Of a stretch of DNA of 64,000 bases, positions 34,882-46,203 are shown piece after piece. Source of the stretch: Mycoemilia scoparia (lineage: Eukaryota > Kickxellomycota > Kickxellomycetes > Kickxellales > Kickxellaceae); the NCBI GenBank assembly GCA_027575805.1, contig JANBPU010000015.1, forward strand, positions 115,151 through 179,150, in the 5' to 3' direction. Under the pieces are notes generated by a model, which was not told the DNA's origin, ran no database searches, and saw only the letters and a program-made list of their open reading frames with translations. Position 1 is the stretch's first letter. Every line of letters starts with the position of its first letter. The translations under genes and the position numbers were made by a program.

Positions 34882-37029
34882 TTAAACATAGTGTCTAAGC
34901 ATGTTTCCAAAATACAATGAAAGTCCTCCAAAGAAGATAGCCAAAATTATAAATGATGTACTGACAGGAACTGGAAGATTGACTAGTTCTTCGGCAATGG
35001 TATTCTCGGCCTAAAAACACATGACAGAAACAAATGTTATAGAAATGGCTATCAGTATGCACGATTATAGTACTACCATAGGCGCTTAATGCCAAATGTT
35101 TACTGGGTATACCAACCTTTTCCAATGATTCGCGGATCGATTCGTAGTTTGGATCTGAGGGATCGTTCTTGCCCTTGATTTGCCCCACATATTTGAGGAA
35201 GGTTCTGCAAACATTTGCATTATCCGTGGTGTTGAGAATAAGTTTAATGGCCTCTCCCTTCCTGATCTTGACATTCTTGGCCAAGACATCGGGATTGTTG
35301 AAGCATATTGCCATTGTTGCTATGGCCATGACCTGAGGGATGGCACAAAACTTGAAGATTGTGGGATTCTTTATCCGGGAAAGGTAGTCAAGGACATCTG
35401 GGATATGAGTCAAGGCGTTAGCCCACATCTTGTTGAGAACAATCATTCCCTATGACATGGCAAATATAGTGTATAAAATGGTGGTTAATAAAAAGCCTTT
35501 TAGCACACTGTTTGTGTTGGTAAAACTATATGGTGGCATTATTTTTGAAAGGTAGCCATTTGCTAATAAGTTGTGATATCCCCTATAACCATCGACTACA
35601 AAAGGGTATCATCCTTCAAACATCATGACCCATGTGTGTATTTACCTTTTCTCTGTTTTCCTCCTTGATAATGTCATCGATGTTATCAAAGTATTCGCTC
35701 CAGATCTGCTTTGGCCAGAAGTAACGTCCATCAAGAATGTCTTCATTGATATCACGAATAATGTTTGTCTTTTGAAGGAACAGCCCCATGGAGTTTGATC
35801 TACAATATCCGGTGATTTAAAGTTTAGTTTGATAGGAATTAGCAAGATCACATTAGTTTTTGGTCAGGAAATAAGCAGATATATAAGTGTGTGAGCAACT
35901 CCTTACTGTCTCTTTATGTCATAGAATGATGCATCTAAATGTTGATATAAAATAAGTGCAAAATATTTAGCGAATGCTTGATAAAAATATGTGCTTATAT
36001 CTAACAGCATCAATTGTGTTTGCAAAAAAGTTACCTTCAAGCTCAGAAGCAGCAAACAAATCACTAAGACCGTAGCCAACAAGCCCCGCGACGTAATGGC
36101 AGTAAAGATCGTAGTCCTTGGTTGTTTCGACATCTTTGGTAGTGAAGGTTGCCATTCCTTCCCCCATCTTTTTTGTGATGTCGGCGATGATCTTTTGGTA
36201 TTTTTCCTTGAGATTGAGGAATTCGTGAATTACCACATCAAATTGGACCAAAAGGGAAGCATCCTTCTCATCCGGGCCACCTACACCCAGCAAAACATGC
36301 AATTGAATTTATGGTGTAAAACGTATTTGTGTTGATTATAACAAGGGGCAGATCAAATGAATTCTTACTCTCTGTGAATGTCCACCCACGCTCATATATA
36401 CTTTTGTGGAATGTAGTCAGAACCTCCTTCTTTCTTACAATTGGAATGCTCATATCATCCTCTACAGTTTGGAAATTAATACATGCATGTTATATTGTGA
36501 CTTTAATTTTGATCCAGCTGCGTAACCATTAGTATGTAGCCCAATTCTTGTGGACATTTTAGATTTTAATGTCCACGGAGATGGATAAAGCAAACTCATG
36601 GGTATGGGGAATAGCGCGATCATGCTATTTGTCCAAACAATATTGGCGATGTATGTGTTCTTTTGTTTGGTTTCACAGCTCTGAAACTATCCATGTGGGT
36701 TTTGGCCAGGGGATTACACATGTCAGAGCAATAGAGTATATACACCCTAGGCTGGCTACATAACTCGGCAGGCTATTCGACTTACCAACAGTATCTAAAC
36801 CACGCAGGACCAGGTAGAAGATGCAAATGACATCACGAAGTTCTGGATTGAGCTCCTGAATTACACCAGCAAAAGAGCGCGACGTTTCAGTAAGGAAGTC
36901 GTAGCACTGTTTGAGCTCGCTCGATGCATCCATTTTGTCGGTTTTTTCCGAGGCTGGGGCATTCTTCATTGTGTAAATGAAGGCAGCAACCAGCTCATCG
37001 GGGTGGAGTAACCAAGAGATAAAGCCCAT
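34882..37029 (-). CDS. ERG9: Squalene synthase (farnesyl-diphosphate farnesyltransferase)
   Basis: Joins two farnesyl diphosphates to squalene, the first committed step of sterol synthesis, at the ER membrane. Seven exons, complement(34882..35010, 35117..35449, 35646..35799, 35907..35934, 36035..36280, 36369..36461, 36786..37029), are all in phase and give 408 residues. Motifs: [16 protein letters not shown], the first Asp-rich motif LDTVEDDM (rebuilt across a junction), [33 protein letters not shown] with the second motif DINED, and a C-terminal membrane anchor before LRHYV. Exon 4 is a 28-nt microexon encoding DASFYDIKR; it is needed to keep the frame between LFAASELE and SNSMG. The fifth intron (35450-35645) carries a MITE-like element. 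The donor of the last intron (GTTGGT) is weak. Confidence 0.95.
35526..35635. mobile_element. MITE-like element, ERG9 intron copy
   Basis: About 110 bases bounded by ATATGGTGGCATTATTTTTG and, at the other end, CCTTCAAACATCATGACCCAT. The interior (CCATTTGCTAAT...CCCCTATAACC) matches the pair upstream of UREG. It lies inside the ERG9 intron between exons 5 and 6. Non-coding. Confidence 0.75.
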
Positions 37030-38434
37030 CGCAAGTTGTAAATTTAAAATATGTGTATTTACGAATAATATATGATGGGAGAAAAATATGAGAGGTTTGG
37101 CTGTGTGTGAGAGAGAGATTGTATCTGAGCAAACAGGAAGGCTATAAGTAATCACTGTTAATAATCTGTATGCGAGTGAATGAGTGGAATCAATGCTGCT
37201 TAAATGGTCTCAATAAATCGCCAACCCTCTCCAAGTGGTTCTGCTGTTTATTGTGGTTGTGGTGGCGTAATGTCATGCGTTTAGCAGACCATTTGGCATG
37301 GACTGAATGTGATGAAGGCGCTGCTGTCATTCTGCCCTCAAAGCTGAAACCACGACGACTGGGCAGGCCACCGCATGGCCACGGATCACTGCCCCAGCCC
37401 ACCCATCCATATTTGCTTGGATCCTTCCATATTACTGTTTATCCAATTGTCATTACACAAGCCTGGACCAATATCCTGCTCAACATTACATTTCCACACC
37501 ACTAACAACTGCTGTCCCATCCCTGGTTCCCAGTCACACCTTTTTTATACTGTTCGTGATTGTGCTTGGGTGTCTACCCATATGGCTGGCTTGGCCTTAT
37601 GAGCTTGATACAGCTTTTAACTCGCTGTGGATCCCGATGTTCTTGGCTTTATTCCAGATATGCGGGTTGTATGAATGCGGTAATTCTCTTCCATACACTC
37701 CAAAGTCTCTAGATTAGACTGAAATGATGGTGGAAGGACAAGCAGGGGTTGGTTAGCTTTAGCATTTGGACATCACCCCACTACATCTACTAATTGGGAA
37801 ACTGCTGCTATACTATTGCCAAGCTGGAACTCTAAACATCCAGCCATGCATTTTTATATTCACGATATTCTCACAAGGTTAAAGGCGCTCCGGGGTCAGG
37901 GCGCACGTTCGTCTTACACAGTCAATGAAAGGAGAATCAATAATTCAAGATGCGTGGTATCTAGCGCATTGCGCATCTTTCATGATGGCACACATCTGCA
38001 TTCATGCTGGGGTCTCTAAACACCAAATAAGCCAACTCTGATTTTGCAGTGCTGTCTAGGCTCTGTACAGTGGCGACTTCCCTGGTGAGATCCATCATTA
38101 CACAATGTGTGAGCAACCATGATGGACAATGCTCGCTCACTCCCCCATAACCTTGGCGGTGATGCATTGATCTATTTAGGCACACAAAACCGGGCATAGG
38201 GGCTTTCTGGTTTATATTTCCTTGCATCTTTCCCATCACTTTAGTCTTTGGTTGTCTATTCAGCTATAAGCCACATCGGCCACATCTGAGTTACCAGCAC
38301 GCGCGCATCTGTACATATCAGCTCTGTATTTGTTGTATGTTTTCTGCGTGTGTCAATGCAAGCGAATAGTCCTTTTTAGGAAGGTTTGGGCTTTGAACCA
38401 CTAGCTGTACCATTAATTTAATTCCGACTAAAGG
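37030..38434. promoter_or_regulatory. Divergent intergenic region, ERG9 / F-box gene
   Basis: 1.4 kb between divergently transcribed genes. Locally GC-richer near 37330-37410. It must contain the ERG9 promoter. I see no certain sterol-regulatory element and no supported extra gene. Confidence 0.45.
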
Positions 38435-39997
38435 ATGTCCAAAAGCTTAGAAAAAAAGGTAAGCCGGGCAACTCGCGTTATTGTTACTTGCAATAGCGAT
38501 AACCTTTTTTCTTCAGAATAACCAGCCTTTCTTCTACAAACATGGCCATTGCGTTAGCATCACAGGGATCCAATACAGATCCTGAACGATGATCTTATTA
38601 TTGGCATATTCTCATACCTTAATATCCACCAATTGGCAAAATGCGTAACTGTTTGTGAGGCCTGGCGCCAAAGACTGATATCGATTCCTACGTTGTGGAG
38701 CAATGCCCACTTTTCTTACCCTATTGATCCGTTTTTGTGTGCCGATTCACCTCAGAGGCGTTCATTTCCAAACAGAACCAGAGTCACCCAAGACTCCCAC
38801 ATTGAAACTCTGGCCACCCTGGCTGGTCCATCACTCCAGTCAGTTATAGTAACATATGGCCCACTGATAACTGATGCAAGCCTCGAATCCCTAGTAGTTC
38901 ATGACTGCAGAAACCTTGTTGAAATGGAGTTTGCGCCTGCCGACATGTTCAGTTCTGAATTGCTTGCAACGATCATTCCTGAAATAGGACACAAACTGAG
39001 AAGGCTTGTGCTTTCACCAAATGTCATTGAGGATGATGATTTACAAACAATCATGAAGGAATGCCCAAGCCTGGACTATTTGAGTGTTGCTGGGGGGAAG
39101 GCATTGACTCCTGAGGCATTCGATCTCCAAAAGTTTTACAAAGATCATATTGATTCTGATGATATCAACTCCGACAGCGAATTATTTCCCAGGCTGTCTT
39201 CTATAAATATCGCTGCGTGTTCCAAAATGGATGATACTGTAACAATGTATATTGTTTCAAACTTTAATAATACTCTCAAACACATCAACCTGTCAGAATG
39301 CAACAACATGACTGCCCATTCCCTCACGCTGCTGTCCCAGTGCCGTTTTCTCGAAGTAATACTGCTAAATAACATGAAACTTGCTGAAAACACTGTAGAT
39401 GGCGATGATAAAAGATCCCTAGTATTGGAATTCATGGGCGCACTTCCAAACTTAAGGATCCTTCATATTGCCGGACAAGACGATTTGATTGACGATGAGA
39501 TGATCGGCGTACTGGCTAGGAATTCTCCCAACCTGGAAGAATTGGATATCAGCGATTCTTTGCGGATAACATCAGAGTCGCTTGTGGCATTAGGCCAGTT
39601 CTGCAAAAAGCTGCGTATACTTGATGTGAGTGGGTGCTGGGGCTGTAGAGATGATGGGGTGATAGCTCTAATTATTGGAGCCCAAAACTTAACACACTTG
39701 GACTTGTCCACACTCAGCATAACTGACGCATCTCTTCGATGTATTGGTAATAATAGCTTCCATCTCAAGAAACTGGCGGTTGATTTGTGCCAGAGAATCA
39801 CGGGCAATGGCATCAAGTACCTTCTGGAAGGTGATAACGGGCTGGGGTGCGCGTTTACCCTGCTGGATCTGAGTCTTATCCAGTGCAAGAATATTGACGA
39901 GTCGGTAGTCGAGTGGTGCCAGGGCAGACTTCACCATAACGCAAGTATACTGTACGAGTTTGGCAGTGTCTACAGGGGAGTGAATGATGGGAACTGA
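38435..39997 (+). CDS. F-box / leucine-rich-repeat protein (SCF substrate adaptor)
   Basis: Two exons, 38435..38458 (MSKSLEKK) and 38558..39997, give 487 residues. The F-box follows the junction: DPIQILNDDLIIGIFSYL then LAKCVTVCEAWRQRL, the Skp1-binding fold. It is followed by AMN1-type cysteine-containing leucine-rich repeats (LKHINLSECNNMTA, LEELDISDSLRITS, LRILDVSGCWGCRD, LTHLDLSTLSITD, LKKLAVDLCQRITG). By family it is a substrate receptor of an SCF ubiquitin ligase; the target is unknown. The junction is fairly secure because only the acceptor at 38557 keeps phase 0 and restores the F-box. No specific orthologue (Grr1, Pof2, FBXL) can be assigned with confidence. Confidence 0.85.
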
Positions 39998-40176
39998 ACA
40001 TAAAAAGCAAAAGGAATGGGCTTTCAGGTGCATGCATAAATTCAGCGATTTTTGGTTCTTGCTTTTAGTGTAGTAGTAAAATGTACAATAAGTTTAGCAG
40101 AATCGTTTATTTCTCTAGCTTAATAGTTGGCTCTTGAAAGTACTGGTATAAAATACAAAATGCATGGAAAAGTAGT

Positions 40177-41764
40177 CTAGAGCGATTGAATGCCAAGCTT
40201 AAGCTTGGGTTGGGTGTGTTGACGCATGGTTATATTTGCCTCTTTGAATAGCTTAGCTGTTAGATCGTCCATTCCGTAGGCATTCGAATACACAACCTCT
40301 TTGACGCCAACCTGAACGATTTTCTTGGCACATCCTATGATTTCAAGATCAGTACAGATAATTAGTAGCAGTAGTGAAGCTTCGAAAATTGCCAAGTATA
40401 CATATGCATTACAAGGATAGAAGGGGAATAGTGGACAGGGGTGCTTACCAAGACAAGGGCAGGTGTTGCAGTACAGAGTGCAGGCGCCACCGATACCAAC
40501 TCTTCCGCGACCTGCTTCCAAAAGCGCGTTTTCTTCGGCATGTATGCACAGGCAGTGATCCAAAGACACGCCACAGGGCGTGCCATCGTTACACCGGGGA
40601 CATCCGCCTTCATTGCAGTTTAGGATTCCCTTTGGAGTCCCGTTATAGCCCGTGGCAATGATCTGGTTATCACGGACGAGGATGCAGCCAACCCTTCGTT
40701 TCATGCAATTGGAACGGTGGGCAGCAAGTTCAGCCAGCAACATGAAATATGTGTCCCAGGATGGTCTTAGTCTCTCCAGATCGGTCAAGTTAAGAGATTT
40801 TAGGTATCCATACAGTGCGTCAAGGTCTATGAATGCGTTGCAGACATAAACATCCGACATCGATATGAGATCCTGGAGAGTAAACGTTGGCAGTGGCAGG
40901 GTGCGGGGTGGTGATGCTGGGCTGCTTTTGGCCAATTCCTTAAAATTGACATTTTTGAAGCCGGGCTTAGGGCTTTTGCTGGGATTCAAATATGGACCAA
41001 ATGTATCAGCGTCGTCGTTATCAATGAATTCCTCAAAGCTGGGCGGGCCAACACCCATAGACATGCACCTATATAATATATGGCATCATAGCTCTATTAT
41101 TAGACATCAATTCACCAGACGCATGTGTGATTAACTTTGAAGTTAATTGAAATTCTCAATTCTTGATGAATCGTGGCGCTTACTTTAGCTTGCGTCTCTG
41201 ATATCTTAGCTTGATTGGGGCATGTATAGCAACAAGTAGGAAAAATGGCCGTTTCCTATTACAATTGTTAAATCATATTTATTTATCAATATAGGTCACG
41301 TTTTGCACGATCATTGTATGCCTTCTCCTCCCCTAAAATTCGATCTGAGCATATAATAACAAGGCACAAATGTACAATTGCATCCTTTCACTTACTTGAA
41401 CTGATACAGGGAATCGGTGTTGCAAAGATCGCGGGTGACAAAATTCTCTCTCCATCTGGGGGTTACATACTTGAGGAGTTCATCGCTGTTCTTGTGGCAT
41501 GTCTTCACTTTGTCCTCTTCGTCGCTATGATGCCCGTTGAGCAGAGAATCTCCAATAAATACCTCCGTGAAACCCTCGTGCTTCACCAAATAGTTAACGA
41601 CCTCCTGTCTACCACTAGCGGAAGAGCCTATTAGGGGTTTGTTTGTTTTTACAAATGTGGAGAATGTGTGTTAGGAATTAGCGTAGTTTAAACATACCAA
41701 TTAGGATATCCCCAGTTTTAGCAATATTGGGTTTACGAAGCTTACCAATAACTGCAATGAACAT
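40177..41764 (-). CDS. DCD1: Deoxycytidylate (dCMP) deaminase
   Basis: Zinc enzyme converting dCMP to dUMP to feed thymidylate synthesis. Four exons, complement(40177..40334, 40449..41068, 41396..41627, 41746..41764), 342 residues. The short first exon MFIAVIG joins SSASGRQEVVNYL, giving the nucleoside-kinase-like N-terminal half found in fungal Dcd1. The deaminase half has AAHRSNCMKRRVGCILV, YNGTPKG, the zinc motif CIHAEENALL, and TLYCNTCPCLGCAKKI (PCxxC, restored by splicing). Oddity: the last intron (40335-40448, GTAAGC...CATAG) is 114 nt, a multiple of three, and contains no stop, so an unspliced message would still be translated, with 38 residues inserted inside the zinc site. The gene diverges from POP4. 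Confidence 0.94.
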
Positions 41765-42289
41765 AGTAGGGAAATGAGTTGACTATTAAATTTGTAGCTG
41801 TAGTAGTAATGGTAGTAGTTAATCAAAATAATGTATGAATGTATGGGTATGATAGTCGAAAATGTGGGTCAAGAAAAGGAGGCAACGGGCAAATATTTAT
41901 GGTCAATTTGCTTGGGTTCTCATATTTTGACATAGACATAAACAAATCCATCACTGGACCCAGCTTTTTAAATTTTGATTTTCAATTTAGAATTGATGGC
42001 AGCTTTGTGGATTCTATCAATAACACACAATCCACATTTTTGTTTTGCACCCTATCAATAAATAAATTTAATAGCGTGCACAGCTTTGACCATTCAAGTC
42101 TGTTTTTTCCCCAGTATTAATACACCAGAAGAAAAAAAACAGGACAATAAATGGACCAAAGGTTTAAATCACAATGTAACCCATAAATGCTTTTCTAGAC
42201 TTTTTGCCAAAATCATCCAGAGAATGCGTTATAAAATAAAAAGTTTGTTAGTATTAATATAGTCGATTTATTTGGAACCTTAAATAACA
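41765..42289. promoter_or_regulatory. Divergent promoter region, DCD1 / POP4
   Basis: 525 AT-rich bases between divergent genes. No specific motif is recognised and no gene is seen. Confidence 0.45.
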
Positions 42290-43368
42290 ATGAGCTTCTC
42301 AAATGAAAGCGGTAGCAACAGTAGTGGCTCAAAGCTACCAAACCTTTATTCGCAAATATCTGAATACAATAAGAAAGCTAGTGGTGGGCCAAGAGTAAGC
42401 ATTCCAAGATATACCCCTCTTAACCACCCAAAATATCTTAAAAATTCATATGGACCATTATTTTTGAAGGGTACCTTTTGGTGACCGCCAATGATTATAG
42501 GATCAACCACAGTTAAATGTGTGACTAACCCATCAAAAATAATCTCCCATATATAACTCGGATCTTACATTCTGGATGTGTATACTTGGTTTTTAGGAAG
42601 TTCCTCTTAATGAAAAAACAAAGGCATTTACTCATGATTATGTAATCCGCTCACTTGATCCAGAGCTGTCTGATAAGGCAAAGGAGGCCACATACGATGA
42701 TAGAGTCAGTAACAAAACAGTTCTTTTGACCAATCCACTTCGCGAGAACAAAAATAAATCCACAAACGATGGTGTAGAAATCGAACTTGACAAAGAGTCT
42801 CAGGCCATGGCAAAGTTGATAAAATCTCAAAAACGAAAAACAATCAATTCAAGGGAAAAGAGAGCCCTTAAAATATACGACATTCCAAAAAGCCAACAGC
42901 GGCAAGTAATTGTATATAAACATACTTAAACATTTCCCTTCACGAAATACATGAAATTGGACTAATAACAAACCTTGTATTTTCATTGACAAAAATGACA
43001 GATATGTGCTTTTTGTTCCACTACACGAGCTATGGACCCAATACATCAAAAATCTGTTTTCTGGAGCAAACTCTACTGTTTGTTCACAGAGGCTTTTAAA
43101 GGCAGATTACCACGGATCGATAATTACTGTTGCAAAGTCGAAATGTCCAAACTATGTTGGACATACAGGAATAGTTGTGCAAGAAACTAAACACCTTTTC
43201 CGTATAATCACAAAAGACGATCGCCTATTGAATATTCCAAAGGCCAATTCCATTTTTACTATGAACACGGAAAAATTCACGTTTACGTTATATGGTAACC
43301 AACTACTGTATCGAGCAAGCGAACGTGCATCAAAGAAATTCAAACCCAAAAGTTCTGTAGATTTATAA
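42290..43368 (+). CDS. POP4: RNase P/MRP protein subunit Pop4 (Rpp29)
   Basis: Protein subunit of RNase P and RNase MRP, binding the RNA core for tRNA 5' maturation and rRNA processing. Three exons, 42290..42394, 42597..42901 and 43002..43368, 258 residues. The C-terminal Rpp29/UPF0086 domain is clear: SQQRYVLFVPLHELWTQYI, ADYHGSIITVAKSKCPNYVGHTGIVVQET (split here into two recognisable halves) and LFRIITKDDRLLNIPK. Joining exons 2 and 3 needs a GC donor (CG/GCAAGTAA) to recreate QQRY; using the nearby GT breaks the frame. Intron 1 (42395-42596) holds a MITE-like element. The N-terminal third is polar and poorly conserved. Confidence 0.92.
42446..42553. mobile_element. MITE-like element, POP4 intron copy
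   Basis: About 108 bases. Left end ATATGGACCATTATTTTTG then AAGGG; right end CCCATCAAAAATAATCTCCC then ATAT, near-perfect inverted repeats. The interior (TTTTGGTGACC, ATTATAGG, AAATGTGTGA) matches the copy at 46083-46203. It is wholly within POP4 intron 1. Confidence 0.82.
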
Positions 43369-43596
43369 CAACAATTTTGTTCTTTTATCATTGTTATGAT
43401 GTTTGCGTCTATTAAGTGGACTTCAAGAAAAAGAATAAAAAGAATAATAAAGTTTCAAATCGACCTATTAAATATATAACCATTCCAATTTAAATAATCT
43501 AGCTTTAGTTTTATATATTTTTGATACACACGCAATAATCAAAATTGACATACCAAAGTCTTTAAAAATGAAATAGTATATTTAGGAAGGTTAATT

Positions 43597-44030
43597 TTAC
43601 TGGTCGTTGTTGTTCTTGTTATTGATGGTTTCATTGGGATCTTGTTTAGGTGGCATTGGAATATCACTAAAGTCTTCTTGTTCAACAGAATTTATAACAT
43701 AGTAGTCTATAGACACACCCAATCGAAAACATAAAAATCAATATACACATGTGTGTATTCCAAAATCAAATAAATGCGGTTTTGTAAATTTGAAGAATCA
43801 TTCAAGAAATTTATAGGAATGGCAAATCAATTTCAAAAACACTTACATATACCGAGACAGCCAGAACCCAATAGCCCGGCAGTTATTAAGTTGCGAGTAC
43901 GATACTGACTACGACCACGCTCTATTGACTGGCGGTATGCATAGCCAGTGTTCCCAACTATGTGCCTTAATTGACCTTTTGTGCTGGAAATCACAGCAGG
44001 TCTGAGGGTCCGAATTCCAAACGAAAACAT
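43597..44030 (-). CDS. COA3: COA3-like cytochrome c oxidase assembly factor
   Basis: Two exons, complement(43597..43706) and complement(43847..44030), give 97 residues. The N-terminus MFSFGIRTLRPAVISS... is basic and presequence-like. One hydrophobic segment follows RTRNLITAGLLGSGCLG and continues across the intron into IYYYVINSV, then EQEDFSDIPMPP. This layout (TRNxxT, single membrane helix, Y-rich exit, acidic QE-DF-D) matches Coa3/CCDC56, an inner-membrane protein that with Cox14/Mss51 controls Cox1 synthesis and assembly. The tail is Asn-rich. The protein is short, so other single-pass assembly factors cannot be excluded. Confidence 0.7.
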
Positions 44031-44410
44031 TATATTAGAATATACAGCGATCGGTTTTTTAAGCACACTTTTATGTGCATTGATGATAAGGGTATGAAAA
44101 TGTGTATTGAAATAGGGGCATTGTGGTGGTTGATTATGAAGCAGCAAAGCTGCTTCCTACTTATGGGCCAATTTCACACACTACTCTCCTTTATCCAAAG
44201 AATCAGGGCCATTGAATTGATCCTGGTCAGCTCACCTACCACACAGCAAAGAGGCAGTGACGAAGACGATGATGATGATGGTGGTCATTTTAAACTGCCT
44301 TTAAAACTACAGCTTACGGTTTTATTTCAAAAGGAATACAAAGCTCCTACAACAGCTACTGAACATTTTAACCACCACACCAATGACAAAAAGACAACGG
44401 CAGAATGGCA
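44031..44410. other. Intergenic region COA3 - UREG
   Basis: 380 bases between two minus-strand genes, holding the COA3 promoter and UREG 3' UTR. A GAT/GAC-rich tract lies at about 44256-44285. No gene seen. Confidence 0.45.
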
Positions 44411-45402
44411 TTATTTTTTGGCACCGGGAACAGCTTCCTTCCAGGCTTCAAGGATCAAGTCAACAATCTTATCCATATTTTCACCGTGCTTGACCTGGGC
44501 CATGACAACAGGCCCATTCTCACGGATCTGGTTGGCCTCTCTCTGCATCAAATCCAAGTCAGCGCCAACAGCTACGGCAAGATCGGTCTTGTTGACGACA
44601 AGCAAGTCGCTCTGAGTAATTCCAGGACCACCCTTACGAGGAACCTTGTCGCCACCAGCAACATCGATGACATAGATGATGTAGTCGGCCAATTCGCGGC
44701 TGTAGTTGGCGGCCAAGTTGTCACCGCCAGATTCAATAAGCAGCATTTCGCAGTTAAATTTGGCCTGCAGGGTCTCAAGTGCGTGTAGGTTGGCAGTGAT
44801 GTCTTCACGGACAGCGGCGTGTGGGCATCCGCCGGTCTCGATGGCCATGATGCGTTCGGCAGGAAGCGCATTGTGCTTGGTCAAGAATTCGGCATCCTCA
44901 CGAGTGAAAATGTCGTTGGTTACACATGCAATGTTGTAGGTATCACGCAGTCTTTGGCATAGAGCCAACATAAGAGCTGTTTTCCCACTACCCACAGGTC
45001 TATATGAACAGGAATAATCCACGATCGATATGTCATTGTTAGAATGCAGGAGGGGGGAGGGTAATTTTCATTTGCATGTATAAATATGTGTGTGCGTGTA
45101 TTTGTTGCCAAAGCTGGTCGGATAGTCGTTGCTGCTAAAAGAAACAAGATGAACCAGATATGCACTTACCCACCAATGCCGACGGTGAAGGCTCTTTCGG
45201 CCCAGTCGCGATCCGAATACTTTGTAGGCTCGCGCTCACCATAGCGGCCAGGATGATCCAGAACCTCATGGGTGTGACCATGCTCGTGGCTGTGGTCGTG
45301 GCTATGATTGTGGCTGTGCTGGCTGGTAGACTGCTCAGTGCCTGCCTTGGAGGCAGAAGAGTTGTCAAACCGGCAAACAGGGTTGCTGTTATCAGAGCTC
45401 AT
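44411..45402 (-). CDS. UREG: Urease accessory GTPase UreG
   Basis: SIMIBI-class GTPase that loads nickel into urease. Two exons, complement(44411..44999) and complement(45170..45402), phase 2, 273 residues. Exon 1 encodes a His-rich stretch (HSHNHSHDHSHEHGHTH) typical of fungal and plant UreG and thought to bind nickel, then FTVGIGG. The intron splits the P-loop, which splicing restores as GPVGSGKT (about 78-85). Other motifs are VTNDIFTREDAEFL, IETGGCPHAAVREDI, LIESGGDNLAA and LLVVNKTDL (guanine specificity). Urease itself and the other accessory genes are not in the window. Confidence 0.96.
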
Positions 45403-45906
45403 GGCGGAGAGAATATATAGTATATAGAAAAATACTCACAAAAAGGTTTGAGGAGAGAAAGAAATGATGTCTGGCCTTGTCAAATGCTGTTGTGGTGGTG
45501 TTTATGGAAGTTGATGGAAGGCGCTTACCTTGATCGCGCTTATTATCGGATTGCTGGTTTTGGTAAACAATGCAATATTTTTGAATCTGGTGCGTCATGC
45601 TCGGATAGGTTATCATCAAACAATCTGTTCCCCTTAAAATGCATCGTACACTTCAAGCAACCTTATAAGGCGCGACATCAGTCCGCATGTTATACACAAA
45701 GGTGCCCAGATAGAGATGGTATATTACGGCCAACACATTGCCAGCTAATCATCTAGCTTGTATCGTCACACCATAGAAGCGTGTTTAGAAGAGATCGATT
45801 AGATCAGCAAAGAGCCAGTTTGTCCAACCAAAAGAGACACCAAGGCTTGGTAGTAACCCACTGTTACCAGTAATGGCAAACGCCCTTCTCAACCCATTCT
45901 GCGTGA

Positions 45907-46013
45907 GCCATGTGGACCATGGTGTTTGAAAGAAGACCATTTGCTAATGAACGGTGGTCACCCCTATAATCGCTGGCCACCAAAAGGCCCCCTTCAATAA
46001 TTATCGCCCATGT
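45907..46013. mobile_element. MITE-like element, UREG-upstream copy 1
   Basis: About 107 bases from CATGTGGACCATGGTGTTTG to CCCTTCAATAATTATCGCCC. It shares CCATTTGCTAAT, CCCCTATAATC and GGCCACCAAAAG with the next copy read on the other strand, and appears to lack about 20 interior bases relative to it. Confidence 0.72.
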
Positions 46014-46082
46014 GGTCTTGATAAGTCAACAGACATAAATTTGCATTCTCTTCTTGAACTTGGCGCCAATCCCTTTTTTGGT

Positions 46083-46203
46083 GATGGATCATAATTTTCG
46101 AAGGGAGACTTTTGGTGGCCAAAGATTATAGGGGCAATCCCAGCCAAATGTGTGATCAGAGTCTATTAGCAAATGGTCATCCTTCAAAAATAGTCACCCT
46201 GAT
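46083..46203. mobile_element. MITE-like element, UREG-upstream copy 2 (inverted)
   Basis: About 120 bases from GATCATAATTTTCGAAGGG to CCTTCAAAAATAGTCACCC, with terminal inverted repeats. It is in opposite orientation to the copy 70 bases away, so the two can pair as a long hairpin. Confidence 0.75.

Noticed and set aside
37170..37505. Overlapping frames on both strands in the ERG9/F-box interval
   Set aside because: No recognisable domain and no supporting splice structure.
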